Below are positions 57,121-64,000 of a stretch of 64,000 bases of DNA, piece after piece. Origin of the DNA: DATAES01 sp036493595 (GTDB taxonomy: Bacteria; Actinomycetota; Acidimicrobiia; Acidimicrobiales; JACDCH01). Made by a program: the position numbers and the translations under genes. Within the stretch, counting starts at the first letter, position 1; the number at the start of each line of letters is the position of its first letter. The stretch lies in the NCBI GenBank assembly GCA_036493595.1, contig DASXPN010000008.1, positions 98,634 through 162,633 of the forward strand, given 5' to 3'. The notes below the pieces were generated by a model. That model saw only the letters and a program-made list of their open reading frames with translations. It was not told where the DNA came from and ran no database searches.

Positions 57121-59694
57121 ATGAGAGTCGACGCGTTCCCCGCGCACGCCACGCTGGTTCCTGGTCAGCCGCTGGTCGTCACCGTGCAGGTGTTCAACAC
57201 CAACCCGGTGATCAGCGCGCACACCATTCGCGTCTTCGGCGTCGACCCGAGTTGGGTGACGCTCGATCAAGACCAGCTGTCGCTGTTCCCCGACACGATC
57301 GGCGTAATCGTCGCGACCATCACGTTGCCGAAGGGCATCCCCGCCGGCACGCGACAACTGACGATCCAGGTCAACGAGCTCACGCCCCCCGAGGAGGTCG
57401 AGACCGCCGTCGTCGACCTGACCGTGCCCGACGAGCAAGGGGCGCGTATCGGTCTCGAGCCGCTCTCGGTCACCGCTGGTTCGAAGGCCACGGTCACCGT
57501 CCTGCTCGAGAACGAGGGCAACACCGACCTCAACCTGCGCCTCGAGGGGATCGACGAGGAAGACAAGATCGCCTTCGAGTTCGATCCGCAAGTGGTCGAC
57601 CTTGCGCCCGGTGAGCGTGTGGCCGCGAACGCGACGCTCACGGCGCGCCGTCCGTTCGCCGGTACGCCCAAGGCGCGCACCTACACGTTGCGGGCGCTCG
57701 GCACCGATCCGCCGATGGAGACCTTCGGCGCGTTCATCCAGAAGCCGCGCCTGTCTCGTGGCGCGTTGAGCATGCTCGGTCTGCTCGCCGCGATCACTGT
57801 GTTCGCCGCGGTCATCACCGTCACGCTCGGTCGCGTGGTCGACAAGTCGACGAAGGATCGCGACCTCCTGCTCCAGGTCATCAACGGCCAGAACGCGGCG
57901 GGGGTCACGAACCCCGCGACGATCAGTGGCAAGGTCACGTTGCTCACGTCGGGCGCGGGGGTCGGCGGCGTCACCGTCGAAGCGTTCCAGTCGGCCAACA
58001 CGAGCTCGGCGCTGACGACGACGGCGACGGCCACTGACGGCAGCTACACGCTGAAGGGTCTGCCGGCGGGGTCGTACAAGCTGCGCTTCTCCGGCGCAGG
58101 GTTCACCCAGATCTGGTATCCGTCCGCGCTCACGCCTGACAACGCGAAGGAAGTGGCGGTCACCGGTGGGCAGGCGGCGCAGGGCATCGACATCCGCCTC
58201 GGCGGGGTGCCCGGCAAGATCATGGGCACGGTGTCGGCTGACGTGCCGACCGACGCGGCCGGCGCAACGGTGGCATTGAGCCTGCCGGGCACGACACCCA
58301 GCACCGCGACCTCGTCGTCCGCTGCGCCCGCACTGCAGGCGCAGACCACGCCGACGTCGGTCGTACCCGCCGGCAACATCTCCGGCCCGACGGCGTCGAA
58401 CCCACTCGTCGCCACAGCCGCGGTCGGCGGCGATGGTTCGTTCACGCTCGACAGCGTGCCTTCGCCGAGCACGTACGACCTGACCGTCAGCAAGAGCGGT
58501 TTCGCGACGGAGGTGCAGCAGGTCAACCTCGCCGCGGGTGAGGAACGGGCCGGCGTCGACATCGTCCTACGGAAGGGCGATGGTCTCATCAGCGGTCATG
58601 TGGTCGACGCCAACGGTCCCGTCGGAGGCGTAACTGTCACCGCATCCGACGGCAAGTCGCTGTCGGGAACGGTGAGCCTCACGCAGGACGACGTCGGCGC
58701 GTTCACGTTGCGCAACCTGCCGACCCCGGCGACGTTCACCGTCTTGTTCAGCAAGTCCGGCTTCACCACGCAGACGCTGTCGTTGACCCTCGCGTCCGCG
58801 CAGCAACTCACCGGCGTGGTCGCGACCTTGAGCGGCGGTTCGGGGTCCGTATCCGGGCAAGTGACGTTCGCGCAGGGTGGCCAGCCCGCGGGCGGCGTGT
58901 CCGTCATCGTCACGAACGGCGCGCTCACACTTCAGTCGGCGACGCTGAGCGTCGATCCGGTCGGCACGTATCGCATCTCCGGCTTGCCGATACCGGGCAC
59001 GTACACGATCACGTTCGCGGGCGCGGGCCTGGCGTCGGTGACCCAAGCGTTCGACGCCGACTCCTTCGGGCAGCCGAACGTCGTCGTCAATGCGTCGATG
59101 CCACCGTCCGCGGGCAGCGTCGCAGGGCGGATCTCGAGCCAGTCGAACCCGGCGATCGGTGTGGGCGAAGTCGGCGTCGCGCTGTCCAACGGCACAAGCA
59201 CGTTCCACACGGTGACCGCGTCCGGTCCGTCCGGCATGGAAGGTCGTTACCAATTCACGGGCGTCCCGCCGGGCACGTACACGCTGACGTTCAGCCGTGT
59301 CGGCGCGGCGACGGTGTCGTTCATCGAAGGCGTCACCGTCGACCAACCCGTCGTCCAGGACGCGCTCATCGGCGACCCCGCGATCGTGAAGGGCATCGTG
59401 TACCGCGCCAGCGACGACACGCCGTTGGGCGGCGCGCAAGTGAAGATCTACGTGCTGTCGCAGTACCCGGCGGTCGTGTCGCAGACGCTCACCACCGGAT
59501 CCGACGGCGTGTTCCAGTTCAACGGCCTCGTCGCGCCCGAGTCGTACATCGTCGAGTACTCGTTCCCGGTGGGCGCACCCGCGCAAGCGACGCGGCTCGT
59601 CAACAACCCGCCGCTACAGCCGGGCGAGACGCGCGACATCAGCGGCAACGACCCGGCGCATCCGGCCCCTCACATCCAGCTGACGACGGGATGA
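57121..59694 (+). CDS. membrane-anchored carboxypeptidase-regulatory-like repeat protein 2
   Basis: An 857-residue paralogue of the preceding protein, 1 nt behind it. It has N-terminal beta modules (QPLVVTVQVFNTNPVISAHTIRVFGVDPSWV; KATVTVLLENEGNTDLNLRLEGIDEEDKIAFEFDP), a transmembrane helix at about 214-236 (ALSMLGLLAAITVFAAVITV) preceded by Lys/Arg/Arg, and six repeats starting near 265, 364, 486, 574, 664 and 753. Example: GSVSGQVTFAQGGQPAGGVSV. The conserved IWYP/VWYP motif (GFTQIWYPSA) occurs in repeat 1 of proteins 1 and 2. No enzyme domain is visible. Confidence 0.75.
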   Translation: MRVDAFPAHATLVPGQPLVVTVQVFNTNPVISAHTIRVFGVDPSWVTLDQDQLSLFPDTIGVIVATITLPKGIPAGTRQLTIQVNELTPPEEVETAVVDLTVPDEQGARIGLEPLSVTAGSKATVTVLLENEGNTDLNLRLEGIDEEDKIAFEFDPQVVDLAPGERVAANATLTARRPFAGTPKARTYTLRALGTDPPMETFGAFIQKPRLSRGALSMLGLLAAITVFAAVITVTLGRVVDKSTKDRDLLLQVINGQNAAGVTNPATISGKVTLLTSGAGVGGVTVEAFQSANTSSALTTTATATDGSYTLKGLPAGSYKLRFSGAGFTQIWYPSALTPDNAKEVAVTGGQAAQGIDIRLGGVPGKIMGTVSADVPTDAAGATVALSLPGTTPSTATSSSAAPALQAQTTPTSVVPAGNISGPTASNPLVATAAVGGDGSFTLDSVPSPSTYDLTVSKSGFATEVQQVNLAAGEERAGVDIVLRKGDGLISGHVVDANGPVGGVTVTASDGKSLSGTVSLTQDDVGAFTLRNLPTPATFTVLFSKSGFTTQTLSLTLASAQQLTGVVATLSGGSGSVSGQVTFAQGGQPAGGVSVIVTNGALTLQSATLSVDPVGTYRISGLPIPGTYTITFAGAGLASVTQAFDADSFGQPNVVVNASMPPSAGSVAGRISSQSNPAIGVGEVGVALSNGTSTFHTVTASGPSGMEGRYQFTGVPPGTYTLTFSRVGAATVSFIEGVTVDQPVVQDALIGDPAIVKGIVYRASDDTPLGGAQVKIYVLSQYPAVVSQTLTTGSDGVFQFNGLVAPESYIVEYSFPVGAPAQATRLVNNPPLQPGETRDISGNDPAHPAPHIQLTTG

Positions 59695-59698
59695 TCAG

Positions 59699-62600
59699 GT
59701 GACCGACTCGAGTCCCCTGTACATCGACGCCGTCCGCATGGCGGCCACTCCGGGACAGCGCTCGTCCGGCATCATCAGCGTGCACAATCGCGGCGGCGTG
59801 CCCGCGAGCGGTCTCGTACGCACCGTCGGGCTCGGTGAAGGTTGGACGACGCCGTCGTTCATGATCGGGCCCATCGAGCCGGGCGAACGGGTCGAGACGT
59901 CGCTCGTCATCGACGTGCCGGCCGGCTTCCCACCGTGCGAGCACCTCGGTGGTATCGAGATCGAAGCGATGGACACCGCGACCGGTTCGTCCCTCGGGCC
60001 CGCCGCGTTCGCCGATCTCGTGTTGGTGATCGGGGACGGCGCGCAGATCCAAGCCACGCTGGACCCGCCCGACGTCGTCGGCGGTGGGCGGGCCCGTTTC
60101 TTCATCAGCCTGCGCAACCGGGCTCGGCAACCGATGCGCGTTCGCATCGAAGGCGAATCGCCGTCGGAGCACCTGTCCGTCCACTTCGACGAAGTCGAGC
60201 CCGTGCTGCCGCCGGGCCAGACCGTACGAATCCAGGGCCGCATCAAGAGCACCCGCCCGCTGCTCGGACCGCGCCAGCGGCTGCCGTTCTTCGTGCGCGT
60301 GCAGGGGCGCACGACGCCGATCACGGTCGACGGCTCGTTCAGTCAGGGGCCGGTGCTCTCGGGCGGTCTGCTGAAGATCCTCGCCATCATCACGGTGGTC
60401 GCGCTGTGGGGCAGCCTGCTCGTGCTCGGCCTCGGCAAGCTCGGCGAGCACAAAGACAGCAATGCAACCAAGAACGCCGACGCCGCAGCAGCCGCGGCCG
60501 CCGCCAGTTCGAGCGACAGCGGTGCCGGGGGCAATGGCACTGGTAGCGACAACAGCAACGGCAATGGCAATGGCGGTGGGGGCGGCGGCGCGGCAGGCGC
60601 CACCGAGACCAAGGTCGGCGGCAAGGTCAAGAGCAAGGACCCAGCAGGCGTCACCGTGTCGCTGCAGCCCACCTCGCTGGTCGACGAGACCGCGCAAGGT
60701 GCGAACTTCGAACAATCCGGGCAGCCGGCCAACGCGCTCGGCATGCACTACGGGCATCAGAGCGTCGACGTCCAGCAACTGGCGGCGCAGCCGAAGAGCA
60801 CGACCACCGACCAGAACGGTGAGTGGGCATTCGGAGGCGTGCGCGCGCCCGGCTTCTATCTCCTGACGTTCTCGAAGGGTGGCTACGCCACCCGCAAGTT
60901 CGTCATCAACGCGCCCGACGACGGCTCCCCCGTCAATCTCGACGCCGAGCTGCTACCGGGAGACGGCTCACTGGCCGGCACCGTGTTCGGCCCGGACGGA
61001 GGTCCGCTCGGCGGCGTGGATCTCGCGATCACCGGCGGCACCAACACCCTGACGACCGCCACACCGACGACGGGCGCGGTCGGCACCTGGGGTGTGCAAG
61101 GTCTGTCGACCCCCGGCACCTATCTCATCACCGCGTCGCGGCGCGGCTTCGGCACCGAGACCCAGCTCGTCGACCTGCCGGCCGGTGGCTCGAACGGTGG
61201 CGTCGACATCCACATGATCGCGGGTGTCGGCTCCATCAGTGGTCTGGTCACCGATGGTTCGCTCAACGCCCCGGGCAATGGCGCGAAGGGTGTCAACGTC
61301 ACCGTGACGAGCGGCGATCTCACCCGCACGGTGTCGACCGCCACGGTCGGCGCGGCAGGTGAGTTCGCCATCCCGCAGTTGCCATTGCCGGGCAAGTACA
61401 CGGTGACCGTCACCGGCGACGGCTACCTGCCGTCCACGCAGATCGTCGACCTCGACCCGGTCAACGTCCAGAACGCGTCGTTGCAGATCACCTTGACGCC
61501 CTCGACCGGATCGGTCACCGGCTTCGTCGTGGGCCCGAACATCGTGCCGGGTGATCCACTCCCCAACCCGTTGCCACCCGACACGGGCCTCGACAACGTG
61601 GGCATCACGATCGCCAACGGCACCGTGCAGGCGAAGACGACCAGCGCGACAGCGGCCGACGGCAAGTTCGTGCAGAACCATGTGCCGCCCGGTCACTACG
61701 TCGTCACCTTCGAGAAGTTCGGGTACATCACCCAGTCCGCCGAAGTCGACGTGAAGGCGGGCGAGACCACCCAGGTGCCCGAGACCGGCGACCCCGTCAC
61801 CACCGGCACGATGCATCTCCCGCCCGCGCCGCCTGACACGATCAACCTCCACGGTGCCGTCACGGTGACCGTGCGCGATCAACGCAACGGCGACCTCCTG
61901 GATCCCACGGAGAATGTCGTCGTCACCTACACCAACGACTCGCACCCCACACCGCAACCGGCTGACATCCAGCAACCGAGCGGCCTGCGGGTGGTGAACG
62001 GTGTCGCGCTGTTCACCGGCATCGACCCCGGGCTCGCGACGTTCACCGTCAAGGCGAAGCACTTCTCCTCGCAGAAGGTGCAGGTCAAGGTCATCCCCAA
62101 CGCGCAGGTGGACACTTCCGTGGCCATGCTGCGCAACGCCGTCGTGCAGGGCACCGTCCGCGACTTCAACGGCGTCGCCGTCACCGCCGATGATCTCCAC
62201 GTCAGCGCCATCCCCGTGAACGCGGGCGCCGGCGCGGTGAATGTCGACGCGGACATCACCAAAGACGCGAATAACCACCCGACCGGCGAGTACGTGTTCA
62301 ACGGCACGCTCGACCAGGGCAACTGGGACATCGCCGCGACGTCCGCCGACTACCTCCCCAACGACCCGACCTTGTCGCCCGTCACGGTCACACCCGCGAA
62401 GACCTTCACGGTCGACATCAACCTGCACCAACTCGGTCGCATCCAGATCGCGAGCGTGCAGGTTCCCAATGCCTCCGGCACGCTGGTCCAGACCGGTCAG
62501 GACCTGACCTTCTCGATCTCCGGCGGTCCCACCTCCAAACCGGACCAGACGCGGGATGCTTCGCATCACTTCCCGATCACCTTCACCGGGCTCCAGCCCG

Positions 62601-64000
62601 GCGCGTACACCATCACGGTGACAGGCACCGGTCTGACACAACGGCCGCCGACGCAGTTCTTCGCGCAGGTCGACCAGACCTCGACCGCGACGTTGCTGAT
62701 GGCCAACACGTCGCCGCCACGTATCCCGCTCCGCGGCCGGATCGTCTATGACCTCAACGGCGCACCTGTGCCCGTAGGGGGCGCGGTGGTCTCGGTGACG
62801 GGCACGAACTACGTGACGAACGGCAACCCGCCGCCGCCGTTCAACGTGATCCACACCACGGTCCCGCCGCCGTTCATCTTCGCGGGCACGATCACGGCCG
62901 CCGACGGCACTTTCAGCATCGACACGACGGGCTTCGACTTCTCCGGCGGCGATGTCAACGTCACGGCGAACCCGTTCTTCTTGCCGACGTTCGTCCCCCA
63001 GACGTTCTCCAACGTCGGGATCTTCGGCCCCGCGTCGCCTACCGCCCCGACGGACTTCGTCGTGCAACCGATACCGGGCTCGGTCGCCGGCACGATCACG
63101 TACGACCCGTCCACCGCCACCGACTCGAAGACCGCAGTGGTCGGCACGATCACCTCGCCGTCGGGCACGGGCATCTCGATCTCGGTCAACTCGGACGGCT
63201 CGATCGCGCTCCACGACCCCCGCGTGACCGGCGGCGCCGTCAACGCCATCCGTCCCGGCACGTACACGGTCAGCTTCACCCGGTCCGGGTTCCAGCCCGG
63301 AACCCCAACCCTGTTCCCCACCGGCTCGTTCACGGTGGACCCGGGCGGCTCCGTCGATCTCTCGACCGTCCTCGAGAAGCACGGCAGCACGCTCATCACG
63401 GTCGAGTGCACCGACGCGACCGCGTCGCCGGCGACCGAGTTCACGCCGCCGAAGGCGCGCGTGACGATCACGAACGGGTCTTTCTCCTCGACGCAAGTGG
63501 CCAGCCAGCCCGCCTCGGGCGGGCCCCTGACCGCGACGTTCGACGACCTCGTCTCGTCGGCGACGCCGTACAACATCGCCGCCCACGCCGCCGGCTGCAC
63601 CGACGGCACCAACACGGTGACGGTGGCGTCCGGTGGCCAGGGGACCCAGACGGTGGAGCTCAACAAGCTCGGGTCGATCTCCGGCACGGTGGTGAGCAAG
63701 ATCAACGCGACCTCGACGACCACGGTCGGGGTGCAGGGCGCCGCCGTCTCGACCACCGACCCGGTGAGCGGCAAGGTGTTCACCGCCACCAGTGACCAGG
63801 ACGGCAACTTCGTGCTCGCCGGGTCCATCGGCGCCACTGCGGCCGCCGACCAGGACGGGCTGCACACCGGCAGCTACACGGTCAGCGCCAACTCTTCCAG
63901 CCAGCAACCGGCCACGGTGACAACCCCCGCCTCGATCGACAACACGCAACCCAACCTGGACGACATCACCGTCACCGTCGTGATGACGGCCAAGCCCGCG
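59699..64000 (+). CDS. membrane-anchored carboxypeptidase-regulatory-like repeat protein 3, open at window end
   Basis: The frame starting at GTG 59699 (MTDSSPLYIDAVRMAATPG) stays open for 1434 codons to the edge, so the protein is longer than the 743 and 857 residues of its paralogues. It has N-terminal beta modules to about 218, a transmembrane helix near 223-243 (LKILAIITVVALWGSLLVLG), and an Ala/Ser/Gly/Asn low-complexity linker (about 258-300). At least eight carboxypeptidase-regulatory-like or Ig-like repeats follow, starting near 307, 421, 510, 603, 813, 1009, 1126 and 1323. A two-cysteine repeat near 1230-1300 (VECTDAT...AAGCTDG) differs from the others. The antisense 993-codon ORF here is a shadow. 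Confidence 0.8.
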   Translation, partial: MTDSSPLYIDAVRMAATPGQRSSGIISVHNRGGVPASGLVRTVGLGEGWTTPSFMIGPIEPGERVETSLVIDVPAGFPPCEHLGGIEIEAMDTATGSSLGPAAFADLVLVIGDGAQIQATLDPPDVVGGGRARFFISLRNRARQPMRVRIEGESPSEHLSVHFDEVEPVLPPGQTVRIQGRIKSTRPLLGPRQRLPFFVRVQGRTTPITVDGSFSQGPVLSGGLLKILAIITVVALWGSLLVLGLGKLGEHKDSNATKNADAAAAAAAASSSDSGAGGNGTGSDNSNGNGNGGGGGGAAGATETKVGGKVKSKDPAGVTVSLQPTSLVDETAQGANFEQSGQPANALGMHYGHQSVDVQQLAAQPKSTTTDQNGEWAFGGVRAPGFYLLTFSKGGYATRKFVINAPDDGSPVNLDAELLPGDGSLAGTVFGPDGGPLGGVDLAITGGTNTLTTATPTTGAVGTWGVQGLSTPGTYLITASRRGFGTETQLVDLPAGGSNGGVDIHMIAGVGSISGLVTDGSLNAPGNGAKGVNVTVTSGDLTRTVSTATVGAAGEFAIPQLPLPGKYTVTVTGDGYLPSTQIVDLDPVNVQNASLQITLTPSTGSVTGFVVGPNIVPGDPLPNPLPPDTGLDNVGITIANGTVQAKTTSATAADGKFVQNHVPPGHYVVTFEKFGYITQSAEVDVKAGETTQVPETGDPVTTGTMHLPPAPPDTINLHGAVTVTVRDQRNGDLLDPTENVVVTYTNDSHPTPQPADIQQPSGLRVVNGVALFTGIDPGLATFTVKAKHFSSQKVQVKVIPNAQVDTSVAMLRNAVVQGTVRDFNGVAVTADDLHVSAIPVNAGAGAVNVDADITKDANNHPTGEYVFNGTLDQGNWDIAATSADYLPNDPTLSPVTVTPAKTFTVDINLHQLGRIQIASVQVPNASGTLVQTGQDLTFSISGGPTSKPDQTRDASHHFPITFTGLQPGAYTITVTGTGLTQRPPTQFFAQVDQTSTATLLMANTSPPRIPLRGRIVYDLNGAPVPVGGAVVSVTGTNYVTNGNPPPPFNVIHTTVPPPFIFAGTITAADGTFSIDTTGFDFSGGDVNVTANPFFLPTFVPQTFSNVGIFGPASPTAPTDFVVQPIPGSVAGTITYDPSTATDSKTAVVGTITSPSGTGISISVNSDGSIALHDPRVTGGAVNAIRPGTYTVSFTRSGFQPGTPTLFPTGSFTVDPGGSVDLSTVLEKHGSTLITVECTDATASPATEFTPPKARVTITNGSFSSTQVASQPASGGPLTATFDDLVSSATPYNIAAHAAGCTDGTNTVTVASGGQGTQTVELNKLGSISGTVVSKINATSTTTVGVQGAAVSTTDPVSGKVFTATSDQDGNFVLAGSIGATAAADQDGLHTGSYTVSANSSSQQPATVTTPASIDNTQPNLDDITVTVVMTAKPA

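Noticed and set aside
60968..63949. 993-codon ORF on the minus strand
   Set aside because: It is antisense to the open plus frame of repeat protein 3. The plus frame shows clear repeated domains and a transmembrane helix, while the minus frame is an Arg/Gly/Val-rich translation with no recognisable domain.
1..64000. tRNA, rRNA, CRISPR arrays, transposases
   Set aside because: None was recognised in the intergenic spaces by eye. A tRNA or covariance scan was not possible, so a missed small RNA cannot be excluded.

Overview
The window is 64 kb of high-G+C actinobacterial chromosome. It looks like an Acidimicrobiia-type lineage rather than a mycobacterium. The evidence is a complete Pup-proteasome system (pup, dop, pafA, mpa, prcBA, pafBC), a Pup ending in Gly-Gly-Glu, mycothiol-transferase-type DinB proteins, Tat and HelY genes, frequent GTG starts and many 1-4 nt gene overlaps. 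The order helY-tatC-tatB ... pafC-pafB-pafA ... prcA-prcB-pup-dop-mpa ... trmI resembles the order in Mycobacterium tuberculosis, with lineage-specific insertions. I saw no rRNA, tRNA, CRISPR array, transposase or phage integrase.

Layout. 0-1.3 kb: end of a TauE/SafE exporter gene and an ABC ATPase. 1.4-7.75 kb (minus strand): a thiamine operon behind a TPP riboswitch, thiN-thiB-thiP-thiQ, followed at 4-nt gaps by an M23 peptidase and a SRPBCC gene. 7.8-15.7 kb: a PilT-like protein with degenerate motifs, a GYD protein, two aldo/keto reductases, an acyl-CoA dehydrogenase, a DinB protein, an SDR, and an SLT/M23 pair of LysM cell-wall hydrolases. 16.0-19.7 kb: a long thyX split by a frameshift, an M20 hydrolase and a lipid-kinase-C-like protein. 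19.7-25.9 kb: helY-tatC-tatB, a zinc-ribbon protein, a glycerophosphodiesterase and signal peptidase I. 25.9-35.7 kb: the Pup-proteasome region. 36-40.3 kb: ferredoxin, a MarP-like protease, and trmI-ttuA-ttuB, which is a T-loop tRNA modification operon, plus small membrane proteins. 40.4-44.5 kb: a LON-domain protein, a PBP4-type peptidase and a two-subunit acyl-CoA synthetase. 44.6-48.5 kb: GH84 and nagA (GlcNAc metabolism) around a TetR/desaturase pair. 48.5-54 kb: a FIST protein and tkt-tal-pgl of the pentose phosphate pathway.

54.2 kb to the end is the accessory part. A tight plus-strand operon starts with a 10-codon leader ORF and a DUF4255/Pvc16-type gene, the cap protein family of extracellular contractile injection systems (eCIS). 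Three tandem genes follow for large proteins of one architecture: about 210 residues of beta-sandwich, a single transmembrane helix near residue 215-245, then 5, 6 and at least 8 carboxypeptidase-regulatory-like repeats. The third gene is open to the window edge (at least 1434 codons) and hides a 993-codon antisense shadow ORF. I infer a membrane- or surface-linked module of an eCIS whose core genes should lie just beyond base 64000.
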